The translations under genes and the position numbers were made by a program. 64,000 nt of DNA from contig NZ_CP065958.1 of NCBI RefSeq assembly GCF_041270065.1, positions 3,472,001-3,536,000 of the forward strand. Reading direction: 5' to 3'. Position 1 is the first letter of the stretch, and each line of letters starts with the position of its first letter. The notes below the pieces were generated by a model. That model had not been told where the DNA came from. It was given only the letters and a program-made list of their open reading frames with translations, and ran no database searches. Shown in pieces: positions 27,389 through 38,351 of the stretch. The stretch is from Streptomyces fradiae (GTDB lineage: Bacteria > Actinomycetota > Actinomycetes > Streptomycetales > Streptomycetaceae).

Positions 27389-28487
27389 GCCGGCCCGCCA
27401 TCCACACCAGGCCCGGCGGGATCTCCCGGTTCCAGGTGTTGAAGTTGTGGCCGCCGCTGTCGAGCATGATCGACGAGACCCGGGCCGGGGCCTTCACCTT
27501 GCGGATGAACTCCTTCGTCCCCTTCAGGTTGCCCTCGCCCTGCCGCGAGGAGGTCACCAGGAACGAGGTGTTCCGCGGGGGCGTGTGGTCCAGGCTCCAC
27601 AGCAGGTCGGCCCGGTTCTTCGCCGCCTTGTCCCCGTGGAACAGGTCGCCGGTCGTCACGTCGTCCGCCGCCTTGTAGTACGCGGAGAAGCCGGCGCCCG
27701 CCGCGAACCGGTCCGGGTGGTGCAGCACGATCTTCAGCGCGCAGTAGCCGCCGGTCGAGTTGCCCATGAAGCCCCAGTTCCGGGCCTGCGTACCGACCCG
27801 GTAGGTCTGCGAGATCGCCTTCGGCAGGTCCTCGGCGAAGAAGGTCTCGGTCTGCGGGCCGCCCGGCACGTCCACGCACTCGGTGTCCCGGGGCGGCGCC
27901 ACGGTCGGCCGCAGCATCACCAGGATCATCGGCTGCATCTTCTTGTCCTTGGCCTGCTGATAGGCCGTCCGGGGGTACTTCAGGCCCTTGAGCAGGTTCT
28001 CCGCCGTGCCCGGGTAACCGGTGAGCACCACCGAGGCCGGGAACGTCGACTTCGCGTACCGGCCCTGGAAGTACTCCGGCGGCAGATACACGTACGCCGG
28101 GGAGTCGATCCCCGACTTCTCGCCCGCTATGACGACCTTCTGTATCTGTCCGCCGACCGAAGGACGCCCGCCGCCCGGCACGTCGAGCGCCTGGGTGCCG
28201 ACGACCTGCACGTCACGCGAGCCGGCCGAGTGGTCCACGACCACGCCGAGCTCCTGCTCCTGGCCGAACAGGTCCGCCCAGGAGCCGTAGAAGAGGAACG
28301 ACTTGTTCGCGGCCAGACCCAGCGAGGCGAACAGCGCCAGCTGGGTGACGAGCAGCATGCCGATCCGCCCCACGACGGCCTTCCAGCCGCCGCGCGCCAG
28401 GCGTGGCCACAGCCAGACCGTGGCGGCGAAGAACACCACGGCGACGACGACCGCCAGCGCGAGGACTTTGTTGCTGGTGAGACCCAT
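27375..28487 (-). CDS. Membrane-anchored esterase of the esterase D/antigen 85-like alpha/beta hydrolase family
   Basis: 370 residues. N-terminal hydrophobic helices (about 8-28 and 40-62) anchor the protein; the hydrolase domain should face outside. The nucleophile elbow is GFMGNSTGGYCALKIVLHHPDRF (Ser near 245), and the probable catalytic His is in SGGHNFNTWNREIP near 350. The family includes mycolyltransferases and feruloyl esterases, but Streptomyces lacks mycolates, so the natural acyl substrate is unknown. The convergent osmoprotectant ATPase gene overlaps its last codons by 14 bases. Confidence 0.88.
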   Translation of the reverse strand: MGLTSNKVLALAVVVAVVFFAATVWLWPRLARGGWKAVVGRIGMLLVTQLALFASLGLAANKSFLFYGSWADLFGQEQELGVVVDHSAGSRDVQVVGTQALDVPGGGRPSVGGQIQKVVIAGEKSGIDSPAYVYLPPEYFQGRYAKSTFPASVVLTGYPGTAENLLKGLKYPRTAYQQAKDKKMQPMILVMLRPTVAPPRDTECVDVPGGPQTETFFAEDLPKAISQTYRVGTQARNWGFMGNSTGGYCALKIVLHHPDRFAAGAGFSAYYKAADDVTTGDLFHGDKAAKNRADLLWSLDHTPPRNTSFLVTSSRQGEGNLKGTKEFIRKVKAPARVSSIMLDSGGHNFNTWNREIPPGLVWMAGRLSAS

Positions 28488-28667
28488 GTGACGTCTGAGC
28501 TTTCTTCCTGATTTTTCCCTGAGATTTCCCGTAGAGCGAGTGAACCCGCCCCATCGCTGCTCCGTCCTAGAAGGCGCAAAACCTCCGGCACGGCCCGCCC
28601 AAGCGCCGTGGCCCGCCGGACCAACGATCTCTCGCTGAGCGCGGAACCAGGGGAAGCACGGGAAGCG

Positions 28668-30512
28668 ATGTCTGTCACGGTAGATGGGGACAAATCAGGA
28701 TCGGTTCCGAATCGGGTGCGCCGGATCGTACGCGGCCCCCGACCGGAGAAGGTCCCGGCACTCGTCGGCACGGCCTGCACGCTCATCGGCCTGATCGACA
28801 TCGCCGCGGGCATCCTCCCGCGGTTCCGCGTCAGCAAGATGCACGCCGCCGCCGAGGTCCTGCCCGGCACCCTCGGGCCGCTCTCCGCCGCCCTCTCGCT
28901 CAGCGCCGGCGTCCTGCTGCTGCTCCTCGCCCACGGCCTCAAGCGCAACAAGCGCCGCGCCTGGCGCGCCGCCGTCGTCCTGCTGCCGCTCGGCGCCGCC
29001 GCCCAGCTCACCTGGCGCCACTCCGTCACCGGCGCCGTGCTCTCCCTCGCGCTCGTCACCCTGCTCGCCGTGCACCGCGACCAGTTCGCCGCCCTGCCCG
29101 ACCCGCGCAGCCGCTGGCGCGCCCTCGCCAACTTCATCCTCATGGGCGCCGGCTCCCTCGCCCTCGGCCTGGCCATCGTCAGCGCCCACCCCCGCCGCGT
29201 CATCGGCAGCCCCAGCCTCACCGACCGCCTCGAACACGTCCTCTACGGCCTGTTCGGCATCGAAGGCCCCGTCGACTACGCCGGCAACACCGGCTGGACC
29301 GTCGGCTACTCCCTCGGCGCCCTCGGCATGCTCACCGCCCTCACCACCATCTACCTCGCCTTCCGCCCCGAGCACCCGGCCGCCCGGCTCACCGAGGACG
29401 ACGAGACCCGGCTGCGCGCCCTCCTCGACAAGCACGGCGCCCGCGACTCCCTCGGCCACTTCGCGCTCCGCCGCGACAAGGGCGTCGTCTTCTCCCCCAG
29501 CGGCAAGGCCGCCGTCTGCTATCGCGTCGTCTCCGGCGTCATGCTCGCCAGCGGCGACCCCATCGGCGACGTCGAGGCCTGGCCCGGCGCCATCGAACGC
29601 TTCATGGACGAGGCCAAGGCCCACTCCTGGACCCCCGCCGTCATGGGCTGCTCCGAGACCGGCGGCCAGGTCTGGACCCGCGAGACCGGACTCGACGCCC
29701 TCGAACTCGGCGACGAGGCCGTCGTCGACGTCGCCGACTTCTCCCTCTCCGGCCGCGCCATGCGCAACGTCCGCCAGATGGTCAAGCGCATCGAACGCAA
29801 CGGCTACACCACCAAGGTCCGCCGCGTCTCCGACCTCGGCGAGGCCGAACTCGAACGCGTCCGCCGCGCCGCCGAGGACTGGCGCGGCACCGACACCGAA
29901 CGCGGCTTCTCCATGGCCCTCGGCCGCATCGGCGGCCCCGGCGACGGAGAGGCGGTCATAGCGACCGCCCACAAAGAGGACGACGACACCGCCGGCAGCT
30001 CCCCCTACGGCGACCTGAAGGCGATCATCCACTTCGTCCCGTGGGGCACCGACGGCATGTCCCTGGAGCTCATGCGCCGCGACCGCAGCGCCGACCCCGG
30101 CATGAACGAACTCCTCATCGTCGCCGCCCTCCAGCAGTCCCCCCGCCTCGGCATCGAGCGCGTCTCCCTCAACTTCGCCATGTTCCGGGCCGCCCTCGCC
30201 CGCGGCGAGAAGATCGGCGCCGGACCCGTCCTGCGCATCTGGCGCGGACTCCTCGTCTTCCTCTCCCGCTGGTTCCAGATCGAGTCCCTCTACAAGTTCA
30301 ACGCCAAGTTCCAGCCCCGCTGGGAACCCCGCTTCGTCGTCTACCGCAAAAGCGGCGACCTCCCCCGCATCGGCTTCGCCGCCATGCAGGCCGAAGGCTT
30401 CGTGAACCTCTCCCTGCCCCGCCCCTTCACCCGCCGCAAGCCCACCCCGACCCCCCGCCCCTGCGCCCACATCGTCCCCTCGCAGGCCGAGCACGAGGTC
30501 CGCGCCGCCTGA
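28668..30512 (+). CDS. MprF/LysX-like phosphatidylglycerol lysyltransferase (DUF2156)
   Basis: 614 residues. The N-terminal half is membrane-embedded (about six helices between residues 30 and 250). The C-terminal half is the DUF2156 GNAT-like aminoacyl transferase domain (FALRRDKGVVFSPSGKAAVCYRV, SGDPIGDVEAWPGAI, GTDGMSLELMRRDRSADPGMNELLI, NFAMFRAAL). The family transfers lysine or another amino acid from tRNA to phosphatidylglycerol, lowering surface negative charge and giving resistance to cationic peptides. Unlike LysX there is no fused lysyl-tRNA synthetase domain. The ATG at 28668 has GGAAG six bases upstream; a GTG 60 bases earlier has no ribosome site. It is divergent from the esterase gene. 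Confidence 0.9.
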   Translation: MSVTVDGDKSGSVPNRVRRIVRGPRPEKVPALVGTACTLIGLIDIAAGILPRFRVSKMHAAAEVLPGTLGPLSAALSLSAGVLLLLLAHGLKRNKRRAWRAAVVLLPLGAAAQLTWRHSVTGAVLSLALVTLLAVHRDQFAALPDPRSRWRALANFILMGAGSLALGLAIVSAHPRRVIGSPSLTDRLEHVLYGLFGIEGPVDYAGNTGWTVGYSLGALGMLTALTTIYLAFRPEHPAARLTEDDETRLRALLDKHGARDSLGHFALRRDKGVVFSPSGKAAVCYRVVSGVMLASGDPIGDVEAWPGAIERFMDEAKAHSWTPAVMGCSETGGQVWTRETGLDALELGDEAVVDVADFSLSGRAMRNVRQMVKRIERNGYTTKVRRVSDLGEAELERVRRAAEDWRGTDTERGFSMALGRIGGPGDGEAVIATAHKEDDDTAGSSPYGDLKAIIHFVPWGTDGMSLELMRRDRSADPGMNELLIVAALQQSPRLGIERVSLNFAMFRAALARGEKIGAGPVLRIWRGLLVFLSRWFQIESLYKFNAKFQPRWEPRFVVYRKSGDLPRIGFAAMQAEGFVNLSLPRPFTRRKPTPTPRPCAHIVPSQAEHEVRAA

Positions 30513-30537
30513 CCGGGAAGACCCCGCGGACCGTCGG

Positions 30538-30570
30538 GCCTAGGTCCTGTCCGCCGGACAGGACCTAGGC
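30538..30570. promoter_or_regulatory. 16-base perfect palindrome directly upstream of folP
   Basis: Arms GCCTAGGTCCTGTCCG (30538-30553) and its exact complement (30555-30570) with one central base. It ends where the folP ribosome site (CTGGAG) begins. It may terminate the upstream lysyltransferase transcript or be an operator for the folate operon. Confidence 0.75.
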
Positions 30571-30577
30571 TGGAGAC

Positions 30578-31441
30578 ATGAGTACGACGATCGACCGGGG
30601 CACGGTACGAGGCCTGCCGGAGTGGGACCGCTGCGCGGTCATGGGCGTGGTCAACGTGACCCCCGACTCCTTCTCCGACGGCGGCCGCTGGTTCGACACC
30701 ACGGCCGCCGTCAAACACGGCCTCGACCTCGTCGCCGAAGGCGCCGACCTCGTCGACGTCGGCGGCGAGTCCACCCGCCCCGGCGCCACCCGCGTCGACG
30801 AGGACGAAGAACTCCGCCGCGTCGTCCCCGTCGTCCGCGGCCTCGCCGCCGAAGGCGTCACCGTCTCCGTCGACACCATGCGCGCCCGCGTCGCCGCCGC
30901 CGCCATAGACGCCGGCGCCACCCTCGTCAACGACGTCAGCGGCGGCCTCGCCGACCCCGCCATGATCCCCACCGTCGCCGCCACCCACGCCCCCTTCGTC
31001 GTCATGCACTGGCGCGGCTTCAGCGCCGACATGAACAGCCTCGCCGTGTACGACGACGTCGTCACCGAGGTCGTCACCGAACTCCGCACCCGCATGGAGG
31101 CCGTCGTCGACGGCGGCATCGCCCCCGAACGCATCGTCATCGACCCCGGCCTCGGCTTCGCCAAGCTCGCCCCCCACGACCTCGCCCTCGTCGCGCACCT
31201 CCCCGAGCTCCGCGCCCTCGGCCGCCCCCTCCTCGTCGCCGCCTCCCGCAAGCGCTTCCTCGGCCACGTCCTCACCCGCGAACCCGGCACCGCCCCGCCG
31301 CCCGCCCGCGAACGCGACGCCGCCACCGCCGCCGTCTCCGCCATAGCCGCCCACGAGGGCGCCTGGGCCGTCCGCGTCCACGAGGTCCGCGCCACCGCCG
31401 ACGCCGTACGCGTCGCCAGAGCCGTCGAAGGAGCCCGGTGA
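30578..31441 (+). CDS. folP: Dihydropteroate synthase
   Basis: Joins p-aminobenzoate to hydroxymethyl-dihydropterin pyrophosphate in folate synthesis; the sulfonamide target. 287 residues with the signatures MGVVNVTPDSFSDGGRWFD, DVGGESTRPGATRV, TLVNDVSGGLADP and VIDPGLGFAKLA, and the C-terminal SRKRFLG. The ATG is preceded by CTGGAG. It is first gene of folP-NTF2-like-folB-folK-DUF3180; the stop overlaps the next GTG as GTGA. The 33-base palindrome just upstream may set its expression. Length is normal for the family. Confidence 0.97.
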   Translation: MSTTIDRGTVRGLPEWDRCAVMGVVNVTPDSFSDGGRWFDTTAAVKHGLDLVAEGADLVDVGGESTRPGATRVDEDEELRRVVPVVRGLAAEGVTVSVDTMRARVAAAAIDAGATLVNDVSGGLADPAMIPTVAATHAPFVVMHWRGFSADMNSLAVYDDVVTEVVTELRTRMEAVVDGGIAPERIVIDPGLGFAKLAPHDLALVAHLPELRALGRPLLVAASRKRFLGHVLTREPGTAPPPARERDAATAAVSAIAAHEGAWAVRVHEVRATADAVRVARAVEGAR

Positions 31442-31932
31442 CCCACGCCCGCGACCGCGGCCCCGACCGCGGACCCGCCCGCGAAGCCGACCGGGCCGCC
31501 GTGGAAGCCGCCAACACCGCCTTCTACGAAGCGATGGAACAGGGGGACTTCGACACCGTCACCGACCTCTGGCTCGACGACGGCGCCACCGCCATCTCCT
31601 GCGTCCACCCCGGCTGGCCCGTCCTCACCGGCCGCGGCGAGGTGCTCCGCTCGTACGCCCTGATCATGGCGAACACCGACTACATCCAGTTCTTCCTCAC
31701 CGACGTCGAGATCTCCCTCGCCGACGACGTGGCCATCGTCACGTGCACCGAGAACATCCTCAGCGGCGGACCCGCCGAGGACGGCGCCGAACTCGGACCC
31801 CTCGTCGGACAGCTCGTCGTCGCCACCAACGTCTTCCGCCGCACGTCGGACGGGTGGAAGGTGTGGTCCCACCACGGCTCCCCGGTCATCCCCGAGACCG
31901 ACCCCGCCGACCCCGACGACACCACCGACTGA
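31438..31932 (+). CDS. SnoaL/NTF2-like fold protein in the folate operon
   Basis: 164 residues starting at a GTG that overlaps the folP stop. Cone-shaped NTF2-like fold: AVEAANTAFYEAMEQGDFDTVTDLW near 20-45, WPVLTGRGEVLRSYALIM, and the closing strand FRRTSDGWKVWSHHGSPV. The family includes small enzymes and ligand-binding proteins. No folate role is established, but its tight coupling between folP and folB suggests a role in pterin handling or a conserved passenger. The N-terminal 15 residues are charged and the C-terminal 12 acidic. Confidence 0.9.
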   Translation: MTHARDRGPDRGPAREADRAAVEAANTAFYEAMEQGDFDTVTDLWLDDGATAISCVHPGWPVLTGRGEVLRSYALIMANTDYIQFFLTDVEISLADDVAIVTCTENILSGGPAEDGAELGPLVGQLVVATNVFRRTSDGWKVWSHHGSPVIPETDPADPDDTTD

Positions 31933-32077
31933 ACCCCCGACCGAGCGACCGACTGCACCGCCGGTCAGGAGCCCCCCGTCCGGCTGTCGGTCCCCGCGGG
32001 TAGATTCGATGCTGGACACCCGGCCGTCCGCACCCGGCTGCGTGGCCATCCGAACTACGACAGCAGGAGTGATTCGC

Positions 32078-32437
32078 GTGGATCGTGTCGCGCTGCGCGG
32101 CCTCAAGGCCCGAGGACACCACGGCGTCTTCCCCAAGGAGCGCGAGGAGGGCCAGACCTTCATCGTCGACCTCACCCTCGGCCTCGACACCCGCGCCGCG
32201 GCCGCCGACGACGACCTCACGAAGACCGTCCACTACGGCGTCGTCGCCGAAGAGGTCGTCGACGTCGTCCAGGGCGAGCCCGTGGACCTCATCGAAACGC
32301 TCGCCGAGCGCATCGCCCAGCAGTGCCTCAAGCACGCCGGCGTCCAGGAGGTCGAGGTCGTCGTCCACAAGCCGGACGCGCCCATCACCGTCCCCTTCGA
32401 CGACGTGACCGTCACCATCACCCGGAGCCGCGCATGA
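32078..32437 (+). CDS. folB: Dihydroneopterin aldolase
   Basis: 119 residues. Converts dihydroneopterin to hydroxymethyl-dihydropterin plus glycolaldehyde. GTG at 32078 is chosen because AGGAG lies eight bases upstream and the family start motif VALRGLKARGHHGVFPKER follows at once. Other motifs are VHYGVVAEEVVDVVQGEPVDLIETLAERI and VEVVVHKPDAPI with the catalytic Lys. The stop overlaps folK as ATGA. The 145 bases between the NTF2-like gene and this one could hold an internal promoter. Confidence 0.96.
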   Translation: MDRVALRGLKARGHHGVFPKEREEGQTFIVDLTLGLDTRAAAADDDLTKTVHYGVVAEEVVDVVQGEPVDLIETLAERIAQQCLKHAGVQEVEVVVHKPDAPITVPFDDVTVTITRSRA

Positions 32438-33033
32438 AGCCCCAGCACAGCGACCCCACCGTGCAGCCCGTCCCCGCCGCCGTCACCGCCGCCGTGGACG
32501 CCGCGGACGTCACCCTCTCCAACCCCAAATGGGCCGTCCTCGCCCTCGGCGCCAACCTCGGCAACCGCCTGGAGACCCTCCAGGGCACCGTCGACGCCCT
32601 CGAAGACACCCCCGGCCTCCGTGTCAAGGCCGTCTCCCCCGTCTACGAGACCGAGCCCTGGGGCGTCGAGCCCGGCTCCCAGCCCTCGTACTTCAACGCC
32701 GTCGTCCTCGTCCGGACCACCCTCCCGCCGTCCTCGCTCCTGGAGCGCGCCCACGCCGTCGAGGAGGCCTTCCACCGGGTCCGCGAGGAGCGCTGGGGCG
32801 CCCGCACCATCGACGTCGACATCATCACGTACGCCGACGTCGTCCGCGACGACCCCGTCCTCACCCTCCCGCACCCCCGCGCCCACCAGCGCGCCTTCGT
32901 CCTCGCCCCCTGGCACGACGTGGACCCCGACGCCCAGCTCCCCGGACACGGCCCCGTCGCCGACCTCCTCGCCGCCCTCGGCACCGAAGGCGTCGTGCCG
33001 CGCCCCGACCTGGAACTCCGACTCCCCGAGTAG
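32434..33033 (+). CDS. folK: 2-amino-4-hydroxy-6-hydroxymethyldihydropteridine diphosphokinase
   Basis: 199 residues. Transfers pyrophosphate from ATP to hydroxymethyl-dihydropterin, making the FolP substrate. ALGANLGNRLETLQGTVDAL, SPVYETEPWGVEP, YFNAVVLVRTTLPP and the signature RWGARTIDVDIITY with the magnesium-binding Asp pair are all present, then LPHPRAHQRAFVLAPW. The first 35 residues (Thr/Ala/Val-rich) precede the usual family start. ATGA overlap with folB. The order of chemistry is FolE, FolB, FolK, FolP, all encoded within 4 kb. Confidence 0.96.
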   Translation: MKPQHSDPTVQPVPAAVTAAVDAADVTLSNPKWAVLALGANLGNRLETLQGTVDALEDTPGLRVKAVSPVYETEPWGVEPGSQPSYFNAVVLVRTTLPPSSLLERAHAVEEAFHRVREERWGARTIDVDIITYADVVRDDPVLTLPHPRAHQRAFVLAPWHDVDPDAQLPGHGPVADLLAALGTEGVVPRPDLELRLPE

Positions 33034-33075
33034 TCGTTACGCTCCTCGAAGACACCCACGGACGAAGGACACCCG

Positions 33076-33582
33076 GTGAAACAACTGCGGCTCAAGGTGC
33101 TCGCCGGACTGTTCCTCGGCGCCGGCATCCTGTCCTGGGGCGCCGCCCGCCTGTGGGACTCGCTCGGCACGCTCCCCAGCGTGCCGCTCGCGGCCCCCAT
33201 CGTCCTCGCCGCCATCGCCGTCGTCCTCACCGCCACGGCCCTCTCGCTGCGCGCCCGCCTCAAGGCCCAGCGCGAGCGCCGCCCCGGCGCCAAGGGCGTC
33301 GAACCCCTGATGGCCGCCCGCGCCGTCGTCTTCGGCCAGGCCAGCGCCCTGGTCGCCGCCCTGGTCGCCGGCATGTACGGCGGCACGGGCGTCTTCCTCC
33401 TCGGCTCCCTCGACGTCCCCGCCCGCCGCGACCAGGCCATCTACGCCGCCTTCGCCGTCCTGGCGGCCATCGGCGTCATCGCCGCGGCCCTCTTCCTGGA
33501 ACGCGTCTGCAAACTCCCGGAGGACGGAGACGGCGACGGAAGCGGAAACGGCGAAGGCCCGGGCCGGGCCCGGGCCTCCTGA
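33076..33582 (+). CDS. DUF3180 membrane protein
   Basis: 168 residues, GTG start with AAGGA eight bases upstream. Four hydrophobic helices (about residues 8-26, 38-58, 85-105, 118-138) with a basic cytoplasmic loop RARLKAQRERRPGAKG and a Gly/Asp-rich tail. DUF3180 proteins are found right after folK in many actinobacteria; function unknown. It is last gene of the folate operon. A GC-rich palindrome (33555-33577) overlaps the final codons and may serve as terminator against the convergent folE. Confidence 0.9.
   Translation: MKQLRLKVLAGLFLGAGILSWGAARLWDSLGTLPSVPLAAPIVLAAIAVVLTATALSLRARLKAQRERRPGAKGVEPLMAARAVVFGQASALVAALVAGMYGGTGVFLLGSLDVPARRDQAIYAAFAVLAAIGVIAAALFLERVCKLPEDGDGDGSGNGEGPGRARAS
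33555..33577. terminator. GC-rich palindrome overlapping the DUF3180 gene end
   Basis: AGGCCCGGG and CCCGGGCCT arms around a short centre, ending five bases before the stop codon. Plausible weak terminator between convergent folate genes; coding constraint could also explain part of it. Confidence 0.4.
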
Positions 33583-33624
33583 CCCACCTCCCGCGCAGAC
33601 CGCGGGCGCGTCTTTCGCGGCGGC

Positions 33625-34230
33625 TCAGCGCGCCATGATCAGGCTCATCGCCTCGGCACGGGTCGCCGGGTCGCGCAGCTGACCGCGGACCGCCGAGGTG
33701 ATGGTCTTGGCGCCCGGCTTGCGGATGCCCCGCATCGACATGCACATGTGCTCGCACTCGAACACCACGATCACGCCACGCGGCTCCAGGATCTCCATCA
33801 GGGAGTCCGCCACCTGCGTAGTGAGACGTTCCTGCACCTGCGGGCGACGGGCGTACACGTCCACCAGCCGGGCCAGCTTCGACAGACCGGTGATCTTCCC
33901 CGTGGTCGACGGGATGTAGCCCACGTGGGCGACGCCCCTGAACGGTACGAGATGGTGCTCACAGGTCGAGTACACCTCGATGTCCTTGACCAGCACCATC
34001 TCGTCGTGACCGAGGTCGAACGTGGTGGTCAGCACGTCCTGCGGCTCCTGCCACAGACCCGCGAATATCTCCTTGTACGCCCGCGCCACGCGCGCCGGCG
34101 TCTCCCGCAGTCCCTCGCGGTCCGGGTCCTCGCCGACCGCGATCAGCAGCTCCCGCACGGCGTTCTCGGCGCGCTTCTCGTCGAACTCGCCGATCGGGCC
34201 CTCGCCGTCCAGCGTCACCGGGTCGGTCAT
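33625..34230 (-). CDS. folE: GTP cyclohydrolase I
   Basis: Zinc enzyme making dihydroneopterin triphosphate from GTP, entry to folate synthesis. 201 residues from ATG 34230 ([11 protein letters not shown]), preferred because a GAGG ribosome site precedes it; an ATG ten codons upstream has none. Zinc ligands are seen in [12 protein letters not shown] and [12 protein letters not shown]; the substrate region [21 protein letters not shown] and RPQVQERLT are standard. It lies 114 bases downstream of ftsH in the same direction and convergent to the folP-folK operon, so all fol genes cluster but from two transcripts. Confidence 0.96.
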   Translation of the reverse strand: MTDPVTLDGEGPIGEFDEKRAENAVRELLIAVGEDPDREGLRETPARVARAYKEIFAGLWQEPQDVLTTTFDLGHDEMVLVKDIEVYSTCEHHLVPFRGVAHVGYIPSTTGKITGLSKLARLVDVYARRPQVQERLTTQVADSLMEILEPRGVIVVFECEHMCMSMRGIRKPGAKTITSAVRGQLRDPATRAEAMSLIMAR

Positions 34231-34344
34231 CTGTGCCTCGTTCCGTCTGTCCTCTGACATGGCGCGAAATAAGCCGCGCCCCCACAGGCTAGAACCTGCG
34301 AGGGCGCGGCTTCCATTCCGGGGCCTTCCAGGCCCGTCCGGGGC

Positions 34345-36369
<2,025 letters not shown>

Positions 36370-36482
36370 CCATACGGGGCGCACTTGCCGCCCCGTCCCT
36401 CCTGCCCGTAGGTGAATGCTGCTGAGTAGCTGCGGTGTGAAAAAGCTGTTCTTCGGACGGTACCCCAGCATTGGTGCCCGCG

Positions 36483-36517
36483 GCCGTCTTCCCTTGCTTC
36501 AACGGAGGGAAGACGGC
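36483..36517. terminator. Hairpin between hpt and ftsH
   Basis: Perfect 12-base arms GCCGTCTTCCCT and AGGGAAGACGGC around an 11-base loop, 28 bases after the hpt stop and 113 before the ftsH start. It could terminate hpt or attenuate read-through into ftsH; no T-run follows. Confidence 0.6.
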
Positions 36518-36544
36518 GCGGGTTCCCCTGGAGCGGTGGGGTCC

Positions 36545-37099
36545 TCAGCCGCCGTAGACGTGCGGGGCGAGGGTGCCGACGAAGGGGAGATTGCGGTACT
36601 TCTCGGCGTAGTCGAGGCCGTAGCCGACGACGAACTCGTTGGGGATGTCGAAGCCGATCCACTTGACGTCGATGGCGACCTTGGCGGCGTCCGGCTTGCG
36701 CAGGAGGGTGCAGACCTCCAGGGAGGCCGGCTCGCGGGAGCCGAGGTTGGACAGGAGCCAGGACAGGGTCAGGCCCGAGTCGATGATGTCCTCGACGATC
36801 AGGACGTGGCGGCCCTTGATGTCGGTGTCGAGGTCCTTGAGGATCCGGACCACGCCGGAGGACTGGGTGCCGGCTCCGTAGGAGGAGACGGCCATCCAGT
36901 CCATGGTGACGGGGGTGGACAGGGCGCGTGCCAGGTCCGCCATCACCATCACGGCGCCCTTGAGCACGCCGACGATGAGCAGGTCCTTGCCCGCGTACTC
37001 CGCGTCGATCTTCGCGGCCAGCTCGGCGAGCTTCGCGTCGATCTCTTCCTTGGTGATGAGGACCGACTGGAGGTCGGCGCCCATGTCCTTCTCGTTCAC
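36545..37099 (-). CDS. hpt: Hypoxanthine phosphoribosyltransferase
   Basis: Purine salvage: hypoxanthine or guanine plus PRPP gives IMP or GMP. 184 residues from a GTG ([21 protein letters not shown]); the ATG five codons later is an alternative with AAGGA too close to it. PRPP-binding motif [19 protein letters not shown] near 105-123, pyrophosphate loop [15 protein letters not shown] and flexible-loop [11 protein letters not shown] are present. It is 35 bases from tilS, with which it is usually paired in bacteria. Confidence 0.96.
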   Translation of the reverse strand: MNEKDMGADLQSVLITKEEIDAKLAELAAKIDAEYAGKDLLIVGVLKGAVMVMADLARALSTPVTMDWMAVSSYGAGTQSSGVVRILKDLDTDIKGRHVLIVEDIIDSGLTLSWLLSNLGSREPASLEVCTLLRKPDAAKVAIDVKWIGFDIPNEFVVGYGLDYAEKYRNLPFVGTLAPHVYGG

Positions 37100-37134
37100 C
37101 CGGGTCACTTTCGTTGCAGCTTGCGACTTTGCGG

Positions 37135-38154
37135 TCAGCCTTGCCGGATGACAAGTCTGCCACCCTGCCGCAGCGCCTCGACGCGGCCGGGCAGGTTGAT
37201 GGCGCCCTGGCCGCGCCATCCGGTGATCAGCCGGTCGACTTCCTCGATGTGGCGGGCGAAGAGGGAGCCGGCGGGGGCGCCGCTCGCGATGACGGCGCGG
37301 CGCAGCACGCGGCGGCGGACGGCGGGGGGCAGTCCGAAGAGTTTGGCGCACTCGAGGCGGCCGGTCTCGTCGCGTACGGAGGTCTCGGCGTCGGCGGCCC
37401 AGGAGTCGAGGGCGTCGGCGTCGTCGCGGGAGAGCTGGGCCGTCCGGGCGAGGGCTTCGACGACGCCCTTGCCGAGGGCCTTCTCGAGGGCGGGGAGGCC
37501 TTCGTGGCGGAGCCGGGAGCGGGTGTAGGCGGGGTCGGCGTTGTGGGGGTCGTCCCAGACGGCGAGTTCCTGGGCGATGCAGGCCTTGCGGACGGTCTGC
37601 CGGTCGAGTTCCAGGAAGGGGCGGCGGTAGCGGCCCGCGGTGCCGGAGACGGCGGCCATGCCGGAGAGGGAGCGGATGCCGGAGCCGCGGGCGAGGCCGA
37701 GGAGGACGGTTTCGGCCTGGTCGTCGCGGGTGTGGCCGAGCAGGACGGCGGTGGCGCCGTGGCGTTCGACGGCGGCGTCGAGGGCGGCGTAGCGGGCGTC
37801 GCGGGCGGCGGCTTCGGGTCCGCCGTCGCGGCCGACGGTGACGGTGACGGCGTCGACGGGGTCGAGGCCGAGGGCGGTCATGCGGTCGGCGACCTCGCGG
37901 GCGCGCTGGGTGGAGCCGTGCTGGAGGCCATGGTCGACGGTGACGCCGCCGGCGCGGAGGGGGAGTTTGCGTGCTTCGAAGGCGAGCGCGGAGGCGAGTG
38001 CCATGGAGTCGGCGCCGCCGGAGCAGGCGACGAGCACGAGCGGGTGCGCGCCACCAGGCGGGGAGGAGTGCTGTGCGGAGTGCTCGGTGAGGACGTCGTG
38101 GAGTACGCGGCGGACCGCCAGGCGTATCGCCGCGACCGCAGGATGGGGACCCAT
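37135..38154 (-). CDS. tilS: tRNA(Ile)-lysidine synthetase
   Basis: 339 residues. Modifies C34 of the tRNA-Ile(CAU) anticodon to lysidine with ATP and lysine. The PP-loop [19 protein letters not shown] lies near 42-60; [13 protein letters not shown] and [22 protein letters not shown] follow, then the [18 protein letters not shown] segment typical of TilS. The C-terminal substrate-binding extension of the E. coli enzyme is short, as usual in actinobacteria. It is cotranscribed with hpt downstream. The N-terminal [17 protein letters not shown] is conserved. Confidence 0.95.
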   Translation of the reverse strand: MGPHPAVAAIRLAVRRVLHDVLTEHSAQHSSPPGGAHPLVLVACSGGADSMALASALAFEARKLPLRAGGVTVDHGLQHGSTQRAREVADRMTALGLDPVDAVTVTVGRDGGPEAAARDARYAALDAAVERHGATAVLLGHTRDDQAETVLLGLARGSGIRSLSGMAAVSGTAGRYRRPFLELDRQTVRKACIAQELAVWDDPHNADPAYTRSRLRHEGLPALEKALGKGVVEALARTAQLSRDDADALDSWAADAETSVRDETGRLECAKLFGLPPAVRRRVLRRAVIASGAPAGSLFARHIEEVDRLITGWRGQGAINLPGRVEALRQGGRLVIRQG

Positions 38155-38351
38155 GTCCGGTGCCCTTCGTGGAGAGTGTGGGGTGCCTCGGTCGGAGTCT
38201 TAACGGTCGGAAAGGGGGGTTCGGTCACTCAGAGTGCGTCGATGGTGACAGAACCTGGCCGTCAGCCGAGCATTGCACGCCTCACCCGCCGTCTAGGGTC
38301 CCTCGGACGGGTGATGGGTGGGGCGCTGTTCCGCCATCCGACGCATCCGTC

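Noticed and set aside
28695..30494. A 599-codon frame opposite the lysyltransferase gene
   Set aside because: Composed almost entirely of Gly, Ala, Val, Asp and Glu; the other strand has a clear MprF-like domain order.
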